Below, piece after piece: positions 1-8,340 of a DNA stretch of 18,430 nucleotides. The notes below the pieces were generated by a model that had not been told where the DNA came from, did no database searches, and saw nothing but the letters and a program-made list of their open reading frames with translations. This DNA is from Bacteroidales bacterium. GTDB lineage: Bacteria; Bacteroidota; Bacteroidia; Bacteroidales; UBA932. The number at the start of each line of letters is the position of its first letter. Positions within the stretch are counted from its first letter, which is position 1. The position numbers and the translations under genes are program-made. The stretch lies in contig JALOCI010000054.1 in the NCBI GenBank assembly GCA_023227835.1, forward strand, positions 1-18,430. The letters run 5' to 3'.

Positions 1-2
1 AG

Positions 3-359
3 TTCAGTAAGTCCGTCACACGTGCCGAGGCCCGAGCCGAGGTCCGGGCGGCGGCGCTACTGCAGCAGGCAAGCCAAGACCGTGTGGTAGACTTGCCCGA
101 CGAGGACAGCAATCAGCGCTGGGTGCAGGGCGACTGGCGGGCGATAGCGGAGTTCATGGCTCGCAGGTACCCGAAGCGCTGGAGCAAGGCAGAGCGGGTA
201 TCACAGGAGCACACCGGCCCGAACGGTGGCCCGGTGCAGGTGGAGACAAACACAAAGGACATGAGCGATGAGCAAGTCGCGGCCCTCGCCGCAAACATTG
301 GAGCCGCGCTCAGTGGTGGAGGAGGGCCTGCGCCGTCTGATACCGAGGGCGAGGACTGA
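3..359 (+). CDS. Terminase small subunit-like protein, C-terminal part (5' end outside window)
   Basis: The frame is open from the left edge, so the gene starts upstream; a GTG at 84 lies inside it and is not a convincing start. The visible 118 residues contain a GDWRAIAEFMARRYPKRW segment followed by a polar region and an acidic, Gly-rich tail. Tryptophan-rich helices of this kind are typical of phage terminase small subunits or helix-turn-helix DNA-recognition proteins that load the large subunit on phage DNA. The gene ends 92 bases inside the terminase large subunit gene, so the two are coupled, which supports the assignment. The N-terminal DNA-binding domain cannot be seen, so the call rests on the C-terminal segment and on position. 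Confidence 0.65.
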   Translation, partial: FSKSVTRAEARAEVRAAALLQQASQDRVVDLPDEDSNQRWVQGDWRAIAEFMARRYPKRWSKAERVSQEHTGPNGGPVQVETNTKDMSDEQVAALAANIGAALSGGGGPAPSDTEGED

Positions 360-1872
360 CCCGCTGGCATTCGCGGTCGTGCACATGCGCGACGAGCGCA
401 AGGCCCACCTAGACTTTGTTAAGCGCCCATACCTTGTGGACATCCTGCGCGACGACCGGCCGGAGCACGTGTGCATCGCCTGCGCTCAGAGCTGCAAGAC
501 CGTCACGTACCTGACCAAGGTCTTCCAGAAGCTGGTCTGGGGCTGTGGGCCTGGTGAGAAGGCCAGGACGGCTATCTACACGTTTCCAACCGATACGCAT
601 GTGCGGGAGTTCTCGGCTGCGCGTGCTAAGCCCATGATCGCCTCCTCACCACTTCTTGCGGGGGAGATCGGTGACGTTGAAAACGTCTCGCTGAAGCAAT
701 TCAACAGCGGAGGCACGCTCTACCTGCGTGGCACATTCACGCAGCAGGCGGCCCTATCGGTGCCAGCCGATATCCGCGTGCACGACGAGCTTGACAAGAG
801 CCGCCCGGACACACTGCAGATGTACTCAGACCGGACCGGCGCAAGTGACTATCCGCACCTGTACATGTTCAGCACACCCACGCTCCCTGACTGGGGGATC
901 GCAGCGCGTTGGCAGGATACCGACCAGCGAGAGTGGGTCTGGCGTTGTAATGAGTGTGGTCGCGAGCAGGTCTTCGCACCGATGGACAATGCAGGCACCT
1001 GGGTCGACCAATTGGACCTAGGCGCTTGCGAGGTGCGTTGCATCGCTTGCCAGGCTCCAATACCCCGCCAGGCTATCGACGCCGGTCAATGGGTGGCGAT
1101 GAAGCCGGAGTGCCAACGGGCAGGCTACCATATCACTGGAATCATGCCTCCGGGTGACCGGCCAAAGCGGCTCAAAGCCACCCGCGACGAGGCGGAGTAT
1201 CTGGACCTGTGGGTACAAGCGCACATCGGTGTGCCGTGGGTAAGTGGCGAGAACCAGATCACCCCTGATATGATACGCTTCGGAGACTGGCGGAACACGA
1301 TTGTCTCAGAGACCGATACGTTCGCCGGTCTCGACCAGGGTAAGAAGCTGGACTTCGTCTGTGGTGACGGGGCCGGGCGCATATTGAGCGTGCAACGCTA
1401 CGACGACTGGTCAGAGGTCGCCGCGGCTATGGACGCTATGCACATTCGGATGCTCGTAGCCGACGCGGCACCTGACGCGAGGCCCTTGCAGGACCTACAT
1501 GCTCAGTTCCCGGGGCGTGTGGTCCTAGCTGACTACTCGCTCACCAAGCCCGGCGAGCATCCATTCAAGGCCAGCGAGAGCGAGCCTCGGGTGTCTATCC
1601 ACCGGACGGCTGCGCTGGACTGGACGCGTAACCGGATCATCATGGGTGATGATGTGTTCCCGGCGTGCGGTCCAGAGCTTGAGGCGACCATCAAGTCGCA
1701 GATATGCGCTCCGAAGCGCACGTTGGAACCGGACGCACACGGCATCATGCGCGCGGTATGGCGTGAGACGACGGCAGATCACATGCGCCACGCGCACCTG
1801 TACTACGTTGTGGCGGCGCACGGGATCGGCGCCGGCGGGTACGAGCCGTTTTACGAGGACCTACACTGGTAG
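268..1872 (+). CDS. Phage terminase large subunit, GpA-like
   Basis: 534-residue packaging motor and nuclease that pumps DNA into the prohead and cuts it. The N-terminal ATPase has a degenerate Walker A (A-Q-S-C-K-T, residues 73-78), a Walker B ending in D173-E174, and a coupling motif FSTPT (201-205). A GpA-type zinc knuckle follows, with Cys pairs at 227/230 and 258/261. The C-terminal RNase H-like nuclease shows acidic residues at D356 (GLDQG), D399 (VADAAPD) and D504 (ADHMRHAH). The ATG start has AAAGGA at 254-259, eight bases upstream, and lies inside the preceding small-subunit gene. Length, zinc pairs and nuclease layout fit the GpA-like family. The Walker A lacks the usual Gly before Lys, but Lys77 and Thr78 are kept. 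Confidence 0.93.
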   Translation: MSKSRPSPQTLEPRSVVEEGLRRLIPRARTDPLAFAVVHMRDERKAHLDFVKRPYLVDILRDDRPEHVCIACAQSCKTVTYLTKVFQKLVWGCGPGEKARTAIYTFPTDTHVREFSAARAKPMIASSPLLAGEIGDVENVSLKQFNSGGTLYLRGTFTQQAALSVPADIRVHDELDKSRPDTLQMYSDRTGASDYPHLYMFSTPTLPDWGIAARWQDTDQREWVWRCNECGREQVFAPMDNAGTWVDQLDLGACEVRCIACQAPIPRQAIDAGQWVAMKPECQRAGYHITGIMPPGDRPKRLKATRDEAEYLDLWVQAHIGVPWVSGENQITPDMIRFGDWRNTIVSETDTFAGLDQGKKLDFVCGDGAGRILSVQRYDDWSEVAAAMDAMHIRMLVADAAPDARPLQDLHAQFPGRVVLADYSLTKPGEHPFKASESEPRVSIHRTAALDWTRNRIIMGDDVFPACGPELEATIKSQICAPKRTLEPDAHGIMRAVWRETTADHMRHAHLYYVVAAHGIGAGGYEPFYEDLHW

Positions 1873-1886
1873 TTCGGAGAGGAGAG

Positions 1887-4061
1887 ATGACATTCCGCGA
1901 GTGGCTCGCACGACGCCTGTGGCCCGGCGTCGCACAGGAGCAGAGGGCGAGCAGCACCGCGGGCATGGTCTATGCTGCTGCCAGTGGGTACGCGATTGAC
2001 CAGCCGTCTGATACGCCGACCGAACTGGGGCACGCGAGTAGCCATCCGTACTTCTTCTCGTGTGCGGACACCATCGCGAAGGCGGCCATGGCCGTTCCGC
2101 TGCGTGTCTATGAGCTGGTACCAACGGAGGCCGCGACACGTAACCGCGACTACGTGACGTCCGCCAACCTGCAACGCGCTAAGGCCTTGCGTGGCATCAT
2201 GCCACTGCGGCAGTATCGGGCTCTACTCAACCGTATGAACATGGGGCTGAAGGAGGTTTACGACGCTCACCCTCTGACGCAGCTCCTGTCGCACGTGAAC
2301 GACAATGACACGTGGCCGGAGTTCATTCAGCGGAGCATGCTGCACCTCATTCCAACCGGTGACTACTACTGGGAGATGGTCGGCGGGAAGGGTGGCAAGC
2401 CCCCTAGTGAATTGTGGATACTGCGGCCCGACCGGGTGAAGATTCTCCCGGACGCGAAGCGGTATGTGGGCGGCTACGAGTTCGAGATGAACGGCGAGAC
2501 GCTCAAGCTCGACGCCGACCAGGTACTACACGTGCGCATGCCGCACCCTGAGAACGACTTCTACGGGTTGAGCCGCGTCGACGCCCTGGCCCTGGTGCTT
2601 GAGACAGACCGGCAGCGGGCCATCTACAATGCCGGCTTCTTCCGCAACGGCGCGCAGATGAGCGGCATCTTCACACCGAAGGCCGGTGTCCAGCTTGGAG
2701 TCGACGAGTGGCGCAAGCACATGGACCTGTTCCGCGAGAAGTACATCGGCGCCGCCAATGCGGGCAAGGTCGGTATGTTCGGCGTCCCGGTAGAGTTCTC
2801 GCAGACTTCGGTCAACCCGCGTGACGCAGAGTTCTCGGGGATGAAAGAGGAGAACGAGCACGACATTTCTGGGGTGACGGGTGTCCCCAGGGCACTGACC
2901 GGTAGGACCAGCGACGTGAACCGCAGCAACATGGATGTGCTGCAGACGCTGTTTTGGTCGCAGACGATGGTACCACTGCTGATGCTGGTCTGCGCCAGGA
3001 TCAATGTCGGGCTTGCCTCACGCTACGGCGATACCATCGTAGTAGAGCCGGACTTCTCTGGCATCGACGCGCTGTCGGAGGAGACCAGCGAGAAGTCGTC
3101 GCGCGAGATGGACGCCTACGACAAGGGCATCAAGACGCTGAACGAGGCAAGGCAGGCCCTTGGCGAGGACCCGATAGACGGCGGGGACGTGCTGAAGATC
3201 GCCTCCGGTGCTGTACTGGTGCCTGTAGCATCCATCGGCGAGGCACCTGAGGTTGAGCCCGATACGGAGCCACTACCCGAGCCTGAGACGCCGCAACGCT
3301 CCGCGCAGACTCACGTGTTTGGCGATGCCGAGCACCTGCGTATCTACGGCCTCTTCCAGGAGGCGGTGGACCCTTTTGTGCGGAACCTGAACAGGAGCCT
3401 GGTCGGCTACTGGCAGGGGCAGCAGGACGGGGTTTTGTCGGCGCTGAATGAGCAGAAGGCGTTCGTCCGCGAGGTGATACCAGAGCGCGTGCTCTTTGAC
3501 ATCGACGAGCAACAGCGTATCCTGTGGGAGGTCGTCTCTGACCATAGCGGTGCGGCACTTGAAAAGGCCGGAGCCAACGTCATTGCAGACCTCGGGATCA
3601 GCCTTACTTTCGACCCCGAGAACCCGCTGGTGCTCGCTCACCTGCGGGAGAAGGAACTGCTGATCAAGACCATTCCTGAGTCCATGCACGAGCGGCTCAG
3701 GACGCAGCTTGTAGAGGGCAACAGACGCGGAGAGTCGATAGCCGAGATCAAGCAGCGCATCGAGGTGCTCTACTCAGACGCCAAGGGCAACGTCTCCGCG
3801 CGCATTGCCCAGACAGAGATCGTAGGGGCCTACAACGTTGGCGGCATGGCCGGCATGGTACAGGCTGGGGTCTCGCACAAGACGTGGATTGCCACGCTGG
3901 ATGACCGGGTGAGGGATAGTCACGCAGCACTTCACGGGCAGACGTTGCCGATAGACGAGCCATTTGCTAATGGGCTACTGTATCCGGGGGCGGCAGGCGG
4001 TGGTGCCGGCGAGGTGATCAACTGCCGGTGTACGATAACGGCGGCATTCGTAGCATCATAG
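1887..4061 (+). CDS. Portal protein fused to Mu gpF/SPP1 gp7-like minor head domain
   Basis: 724 residues. Residues about 1-430 read as an HK97-type portal: a membrane-free N-terminus with YFFSCADTIAKAAMAVPLRV, the central DQVLHVRMPHPENDFYGLS region, and a late GRTSDVNRSNMDVLQTLFW helix. This part forms the ring through which DNA enters the head. A Pro/Glu-rich linker (about 450-475) leads to a C-terminal domain with the gpF/gp7 signature: ARIAQTE, then WIATLDDRVRDSHAALHGQ, and a final INCRCT with Cys713 and Cys715. In many phages this minor head protein is a separate gene downstream of the portal; here it is fused. The start has GAGGAGAG directly upstream. The gene follows the terminase after 14 bases, as expected for a head operon. 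Confidence 0.93.
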   Translation: MTFREWLARRLWPGVAQEQRASSTAGMVYAAASGYAIDQPSDTPTELGHASSHPYFFSCADTIAKAAMAVPLRVYELVPTEAATRNRDYVTSANLQRAKALRGIMPLRQYRALLNRMNMGLKEVYDAHPLTQLLSHVNDNDTWPEFIQRSMLHLIPTGDYYWEMVGGKGGKPPSELWILRPDRVKILPDAKRYVGGYEFEMNGETLKLDADQVLHVRMPHPENDFYGLSRVDALALVLETDRQRAIYNAGFFRNGAQMSGIFTPKAGVQLGVDEWRKHMDLFREKYIGAANAGKVGMFGVPVEFSQTSVNPRDAEFSGMKEENEHDISGVTGVPRALTGRTSDVNRSNMDVLQTLFWSQTMVPLLMLVCARINVGLASRYGDTIVVEPDFSGIDALSEETSEKSSREMDAYDKGIKTLNEARQALGEDPIDGGDVLKIASGAVLVPVASIGEAPEVEPDTEPLPEPETPQRSAQTHVFGDAEHLRIYGLFQEAVDPFVRNLNRSLVGYWQGQQDGVLSALNEQKAFVREVIPERVLFDIDEQQRILWEVVSDHSGAALEKAGANVIADLGISLTFDPENPLVLAHLREKELLIKTIPESMHERLRTQLVEGNRRGESIAEIKQRIEVLYSDAKGNVSARIAQTEIVGAYNVGGMAGMVQAGVSHKTWIATLDDRVRDSHAALHGQTLPIDEPFANGLLYPGAAGGGAGEVINCRCTITAAFVAS

Positions 4062-4076
4062 AGAGGGGCAGGACTT

Positions 4077-4211
4077 GTGAGCAACGGAATGGGTCTGCTC
4101 TGCCTGACGTGCAGTGAGACAACAGAGCATAGCGAGCCGCCTGAGGCGTGGCCTGGGTGGCTGTTAGTGCATGCGGGCATATGGTCTCGTGCGTGCCACA
4201 GGAGCGCGTAG
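4077..4211 (+). CDS. Possible small Cys-containing protein (44 aa)
   Basis: A GTG-started frame of 44 codons begins 15 bases after the portal stop, with AGAGGGGCAGGA just upstream as a plausible ribosome site. It starts MSNGMGLLCLTCSETTEHS and holds one C-x2-C pair (Cys9, Cys12) and a later Cys40-His41, which could bind one zinc. No family is recognised. It overlaps the upstream extension of the next gene in another frame, so only one of the two readings can be used fully. A frameshift that originally joined this N-terminus to the next gene is a further possibility. Confidence is low because the frame is short. Confidence 0.35.
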   Translation: MSNGMGLLCLTCSETTEHSEPPEAWPGWLLVHAGIWSRACHRSA

Positions 4212-4246
4212 CGGAGCAACGCAAGTGCAATGCCGAGCGAGCCGCG

Positions 4247-4723
4247 ATGACGCCAGAACAACTGCTTGAGCAGTTTCGCCACGCGAGGCCGATAGAGCGG
4301 GTGACGCTGTGGGCGACCGAGGACTACACGCGCCCTGCGTGGATAGTGATGTCCGCGGAGTTCGTGGAGGAGTGCTGCAGGCCGTGGAATGGGCAGTACC
4401 GGATACCCGTGGTGAGGCTGGAGCTACAGGGAGACAGGTACCTGATGCCGTGGTCTGGCAGGAGAAGCGATGCGCACGGCACTATGGCGCTCGTCAATGA
4501 CGAGGCCAACAGGGCAGGAGTAGCCTGCGCGCCGGCGCCAATCAAGCTGATACCCGACGAGCTGACGCTCTGCAGGGATTGCCAGCACGCACGCTGCGAG
4601 GCGAGCTACGGCAATCGTATTGGGGAGCAGGGCACGTGCCCGGACTTCTCGGCGATTGATCGCGGCACGGACGTGCGGGATGCTTTTGCAGCAGAGGTAA
4701 CAACTGGCGCGGACCAACTCTAA
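4247..4723 (+). CDS. Hypothetical protein with C-terminal Cys cluster
   Basis: 158 residues from ATG 4247; the same frame stays open back to a GTG at 4148, which would give 191 residues. Neither start has a strong ribosome site. ATG 4247 is preferred because it opens a compact helix (MTPEQLLEQFRHARPIERV) and avoids the small gene upstream. Residues in the first two thirds are mixed alpha/beta (TLWATEDYTRPAWIVMSAEF). The C-terminus holds CRDCQHARC followed by GTCPDF, a four-Cys arrangement likely to bind zinc. The family is not recognised. The gene lies between the portal and the protease genes, where phages often keep small accessory genes. The stop codon is followed at once by the same frame continuing open (see the next entry). 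Confidence 0.6.
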   Translation: MTPEQLLEQFRHARPIERVTLWATEDYTRPAWIVMSAEFVEECCRPWNGQYRIPVVRLELQGDRYLMPWSGRRSDAHGTMALVNDEANRAGVACAPAPIKLIPDELTLCRDCQHARCEASYGNRIGEQGTCPDFSAIDRGTDVRDAFAAEVTTGADQL

Positions 4724-5026
4724 TGCTGTGACTGCGCGAACCACATACGGCATGGTCAACCACCTGAGTATTGCCGGTGTGCGGTTCAGTTTGATAGAGC
4801 AGAGTTTCTGCGAGACTGGTGCAAAACGCCATCTGAGACTGCTGCCTTGCACGCCGTCAAACAGGCGGAGAGAGAACTTCGTCTTATTGCAGACGGCAAC
4901 GGGGACCCCGACGACAATCACGTTGCTGCGGATCGTGTGCTCTGCAGGTTGCTTCGCAACCTCGTCGGAGCACGCGCAGAGAAGCTTCTGTCAGTCTACG
5001 AGAGCATCGAGAAGTGGTACGCCTAA
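4724..5026 (+). pseudogene. Cys-rich reading frame without a usable start codon
   Basis: A 100-codon frame begins right after the TAA at 4721-4723 and stops at 5024-5026. Its translation looks coding: CCDCANHIRHGQPPEYCRC (a possible zinc knuckle), then a helical stretch and a regular amphipathic end (RLLRNLVGARAEKLLSVYES). No ATG, GTG or TTG precedes the Cys-rich part. The only ATG (4723, overlapping the TAA) is one base out of frame and meets TGA at once. Removing one base after that ATG would restore a normal TAATG-coupled gene starting M-C-D-C-A-N. It may be a recently broken gene, a sequencing error, or a case of recoding or readthrough of the preceding stop. A weak TTG start at 4847 would drop the Cys motif. 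Confidence 0.5.
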
Positions 5027-5070
5027 GTTCCCATCCCAGCGCGCACCAGAAAGGAGCCGCGCGCCGACGT

Positions 5071-5075
5071 GGAGG
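5071..5075 (+). promoter_or_regulatory. Ribosome binding site fixing the protease start
   Basis: GGAGG lies seven bases before ATG 5083. The upstream in-frame start at 5014 has no comparable site and would add 23 basic residues overlapping the preceding frame. This site therefore sets the protease start at 5083. Confidence 0.7.
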
Positions 5076-5082
5076 TCAGCAT

Positions 5083-6606
5083 ATGGCCAGGCAGCAGACG
5101 CAGCCACAGCCACCGGCGCGCATGCGGTACGCGCGTCTCGACTATCAGGTGCGAGCAAGTGCCGACGCAGACAACGAGGCGGAGCGCCGTGTAACCGGCA
5201 CTGCGTCTACCGCTACGCGAGACAGCTACCGGGAGCGCATTCACCCGGCGTCCCTAGAGCGGGCTATCCCGGAGTTCATGCGCAATCCGGCGATGCTCTG
5301 GCAGCATGATCCGAAGCAACCTATCGGCATGTGGGAGAACGTGCGTCGCGACGGCGAGGCGATTGTCGCAGACGGCTGGGTGATGCCCGAGGAGGACAAG
5401 GACGACCTCGCGGACTTTGCATGGAAGCGCATCAAGCGTGGAGTAGTCCGGGGTTTGTCGATCGGGTTCAATGCCGACTACTACAAGGACGGCGCCAAGG
5501 ACAAAGACGGCGTCTTCTGGTGGGGCAAGCCGGACGGCACCGGGGATCTGGAACTGAAGGAGATCAGCATCGTCACGCTGCCGGCCAACCCGGACGCTGT
5601 AGACCTGACGGTATTGCGCTTTGACACCTCGCGACCCTGGGAGGCGATGACGCAGCAGTGTCGCGCCTGGGGCAACCTGTCGGCAGCCGACATTGAGCGG
5701 GCACTCATGCTCGCGCTTGGTGGTAGCTCCGACGAGGTCACGCTCTGGGTCCGCGAACTGTACGAGGACTATGCCATCGTCAGTGACTGGCGCGAAGAGA
5801 AGACCTATCGCGTGGAGTTCGCCGTCGTGGACGGCGACGTGGTAGTCGGTGAGCGCACGGAGGTCTCACAACTGTGGGTGCCCGTTGCCGTGCAGCAGGC
5901 AGCGTCGCCACAGCAGAGCCGCAAGACAATACCGAGCAACCTGCCGCTTGCCGACGAGGGCCTTGCCTGGGATGGTGACGCCGCCGAGACGCGCGTTCGA
6001 GAGTGGGCGGGCGGCGACTGGGCCAAGTACCGCAAGGCATTCCTCTGGTACGACGCCGAGGACGCCGAGAACTACGGCGCCTACAAGCTGCCCGTCGGTG
6101 ACATTGTAGACGACGAACTGCACGCTGTCTGGCGTGGCGTGGCTGCCGCAGCCGCAGCGATGGCCGGTGCGCGTGGTGGCGTAGACATACCCGATGAGGA
6201 CCGGACGGCGGTCATCGCTACACTCAAGGCCTATTACAAGGCCTTCGACAAGCCCTGGCCGGAGAACCTCTCGGCCGAGACGCAACAGTACAAGGACGTT
6301 CGATGGCAGGCAGACGAGCCGGCCATCTTCGAGGAGCAGACGCTGCTCCGTGACGTGCACACTATCCTGACGGTGAAGGGTCGTGTCGAGGCCGTCCTCT
6401 CACTCTCGCGCCATTGGGCAAAGTCCGGCCGGGACCTACCTGCCGCTGCGCTCGATGGTATCAGCAACACGTACAATGCGATAGGCGAGATGGTGGACGA
6501 ACTGTGTAACCAGCGGCTCAACGCAGGGACGGCACAGACCGTGGAGGACCTACTCCGCGGCGCATTCGCAGAAGCCTACCTCGGGAAGGAGCAACGAGAA
6601 CACTAG
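5083..6606 (+). CDS. HK97-family prohead protease with long C-terminal extension
   Basis: 507 residues. The first ~185 are the serine protease that cleaves the capsid scaffold region during head maturation. His75 (LWQHDPKQPIG) and Ser126 (RGLSIGF) match the catalytic pair of HK97 gp4-type enzymes, and Glu160 (ELKEISIVTLPANPDA) sits in the conserved third strand. The rest is not needed for protease activity. Around 215-275 is a small beta-rich module (ELYEDYAIVSDW...YRVEF). Residues about 287-385 form a module with WAGGDWAKYRKAFLWYD and GAYKLPVGDIV, seen appended to phage head proteins. The last ~115 residues are helical and may act in scaffolding. It precedes the capsid gene, its substrate, by 32 bases. 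A standard family member is about 200 residues. Confidence 0.9.
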   Translation: MARQQTQPQPPARMRYARLDYQVRASADADNEAERRVTGTASTATRDSYRERIHPASLERAIPEFMRNPAMLWQHDPKQPIGMWENVRRDGEAIVADGWVMPEEDKDDLADFAWKRIKRGVVRGLSIGFNADYYKDGAKDKDGVFWWGKPDGTGDLELKEISIVTLPANPDAVDLTVLRFDTSRPWEAMTQQCRAWGNLSAADIERALMLALGGSSDEVTLWVRELYEDYAIVSDWREEKTYRVEFAVVDGDVVVGERTEVSQLWVPVAVQQAASPQQSRKTIPSNLPLADEGLAWDGDAAETRVREWAGGDWAKYRKAFLWYDAEDAENYGAYKLPVGDIVDDELHAVWRGVAAAAAAMAGARGGVDIPDEDRTAVIATLKAYYKAFDKPWPENLSAETQQYKDVRWQADEPAIFEEQTLLRDVHTILTVKGRVEAVLSLSRHWAKSGRDLPAAALDGISNTYNAIGEMVDELCNQRLNAGTAQTVEDLLRGAFAEAYLGKEQREH

Positions 6607-6624
6607 CGGCGGTTACCCCGCCGC
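6606..6624 (+). promoter_or_regulatory. Perfect 7-bp GC hairpin before the capsid gene ribosome site
   Basis: GCGGCGG at 6606-6612 pairs exactly with CCGCCGC at 6618-6624 across a five-base loop. It starts on the last base of the protease stop codon and ends at the base before the AGGAGG of the capsid gene (6625-6630). There is no T-run, so a terminator is unlikely. An RNA stability, processing or translation-tuning element upstream of the most highly needed protein is possible. Confidence 0.4.
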
Positions 6625-6638
6625 AGGAGGTACCAACG

Positions 6639-8300
6639 ATGGCTGAGACGACACTCAGAGCCGTGCTTGATGCCGTGGCCGAGGATGTCGGGCTTGACCC
6701 GACCAAGGCCGACAACGACCCGAACCTCGCGAATGCCGTGTCGATGCTGCAGGAGCGTGCTGTCAAGCGCCTGTTTGGCGATGGCGCCGATGTATCCAAG
6801 TGCCTGGATCAGGTGGTCTCCGGTGAGACTGCCGAGGTCGCTCCCGCAATGGGAGATATGGTCCGCGAACTGAAGGCCGACCTGGACAAGCAGCGCACTG
6901 CTACCCGCAACCGACCCGACGGCAATACAGACATTGACCCGGATGCAGATGAGCGCGTAGTGCGCGCGAACATGGATGACGCCCGCTCGGCGATGCCCGA
7001 GATTGTGCGGCACATGGACGCCGTGCACAAGGCCCGTGGCATCGACCCTCAGGGAAGCCCTGCCGCCAGGGGGACGCTGTGGGACGCCGTAGCTCGCGAG
7101 ACGCTGGACACACTGGTCGTCAAACCCATTGACCCCGCTGACCCGACGCCACAGGCGGCTGCCATTCGCGCGCTACAGACAGCCAACGACGACGTGTACA
7201 CCGCACAGGTCATGCTCGGATGGAATGGCAGGGACCCCGGAGCGCCGAACTGGAAGATGCTCAAGGCCTGGCGCCCGTTCTCTGAGATCGTGTCCTATGT
7301 CGAGACTCAGCGTGCGATGGACACCGGTACCAACGCTTCTGGTGGTTACTGGGCTCCGACGCAGATGAGCGCGGCACTCGTAGAGAAGGTCTACGAGGGC
7401 TCGGATGTTGCACGGCTCTTTCCCCGCGTGGACTTCCCGCAAGGCATGGCAACGTGGCGACTGCCCGTGGAGTCGACCGACGTAACCGTGTACCTGACCG
7501 GTGAGGCCACATCCGATGACAGCACGCCGAAGTTCACGGCATCGACTCCTGGGACCAGCTACGTGGACCTGTCGTGCAAGCAGCTCACGGCCCGCGTGAT
7601 GGTCTCTTGGGAGATGATTGAGGATAGCGTCGTGCCGCTGATTCCTCACGTGCGGACCAAGGTCCTGCGCCAGCACTCGCGCGCCATTGACGACGCGATT
7701 ATCAATGGCGACACGGCCGCAACCCACCACGATGGGGACATCACCAACGCCGCCGACCACCGCAAGGCTTGGATCGGGCTGGTAGAGCAGGCCCTGACCA
7801 ATTCCACTGGCAACGAGGACTGCGGAACGTACTTCAACGGCGAGAGCCTGTCTGCGCCGCTCATCGACATGGCACAGTATGCCAACCCGAAGTCCACGGC
7901 GCTTCTCGTCAACGGGTGCCTGCGCACTAAGCTGTGCTTCCTGCGCGACACGCTCAACAACAACATGTTCCTGACCTTCCAGCAGATGGGGAGGCCCGGC
8001 GGAGCCGAGACCGGAACTGTCGACCAGTTCCTCGGCTACCCCGTCATCACCAGCGAGTTCGTCCGCAAGGTTGTGGGTGCCAGTGGTTACCACACCGGCT
8101 CCGATAGCACCTACACTATCGGCATCTGGGTCTACCTGCCGGCGTGGAAGCTGTCGACCAAGCGCAACATGACGATGGCGTTCGTCCGGTACGAGGACCA
8201 GGGGCAGAATGCAGTTGTCGGCCACTGGCGTGGTGGGTTCACTCACCTGTACTCGACCGACATCACCACGGCCATCGCATACGGGATCAGCGCCTCCTAA
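6639..8300 (+). CDS. HK97-fold major capsid protein with N-terminal scaffold-like domain
   Basis: 553 residues, preceded by AGGAGG with an eight-base gap. Residues 1 to about 225 are charged and helical (for example MVRELKADLDKQRTATRN at 74-91) and act as the internal scaffold, or delta region, in this family. The mature shell part begins near MDTGTNASGGYWAP (227-240), the classic start of the HK97 fold. It continues with a spine-helix and P-domain region (LTARVMVSWEMIEDS) and ends in a beta-rich stretch (FVRYEDQGQNAVVGHWRGGF). The protease gene just upstream should cleave around residues 215-230. At about 225 residues the pro-region is roughly twice the HK97 delta domain. The gene order protease-capsid-decoration supports the call. 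Confidence 0.94.
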   Translation: MAETTLRAVLDAVAEDVGLDPTKADNDPNLANAVSMLQERAVKRLFGDGADVSKCLDQVVSGETAEVAPAMGDMVRELKADLDKQRTATRNRPDGNTDIDPDADERVVRANMDDARSAMPEIVRHMDAVHKARGIDPQGSPAARGTLWDAVARETLDTLVVKPIDPADPTPQAAAIRALQTANDDVYTAQVMLGWNGRDPGAPNWKMLKAWRPFSEIVSYVETQRAMDTGTNASGGYWAPTQMSAALVEKVYEGSDVARLFPRVDFPQGMATWRLPVESTDVTVYLTGEATSDDSTPKFTASTPGTSYVDLSCKQLTARVMVSWEMIEDSVVPLIPHVRTKVLRQHSRAIDDAIINGDTAATHHDGDITNAADHRKAWIGLVEQALTNSTGNEDCGTYFNGESLSAPLIDMAQYANPKSTALLVNGCLRTKLCFLRDTLNNNMFLTFQQMGRPGGAETGTVDQFLGYPVITSEFVRKVVGASGYHTGSDSTYTIGIWVYLPAWKLSTKRNMTMAFVRYEDQGQNAVVGHWRGGFTHLYSTDITTAIAYGISAS

Positions 8301-8326
8301 CGGCGCAGGAAGGAGGACCTAACACC

Positions 8327-8333
8327 AGGAGGT
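8327..8333 (+). promoter_or_regulatory. Ribosome binding site fixing the start at 8341
   Basis: AGGAGGT ends seven bases before ATG 8341. The GTG at 8332 overlaps this site, so it cannot be the start. A second Shine-Dalgarno-like run (AGGAAGGAGG, 8307-8316) lies upstream with no start codon at usable distance. Confidence 0.65.
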
Positions 8334-8340
8334 GTTGAGA

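Noticed and set aside
4728..5309. 193-codon + strand frame starting at GTG 4728
   Set aside because: It reads through both the Cys-rich frame and the first part of the protease gene, is rich in Arg/Ser/Thr without a domain pattern, and has no ribosome site. The frames at 4724 and 5083 look far more protein-like.
7173..8246. Long open frame (357 codons) on the minus strand
   Set aside because: It lies exactly opposite the major capsid gene and its sequence is Arg/Gly/Val-rich with no recognisable motif. High-GC coding DNA often gives such antisense frames.
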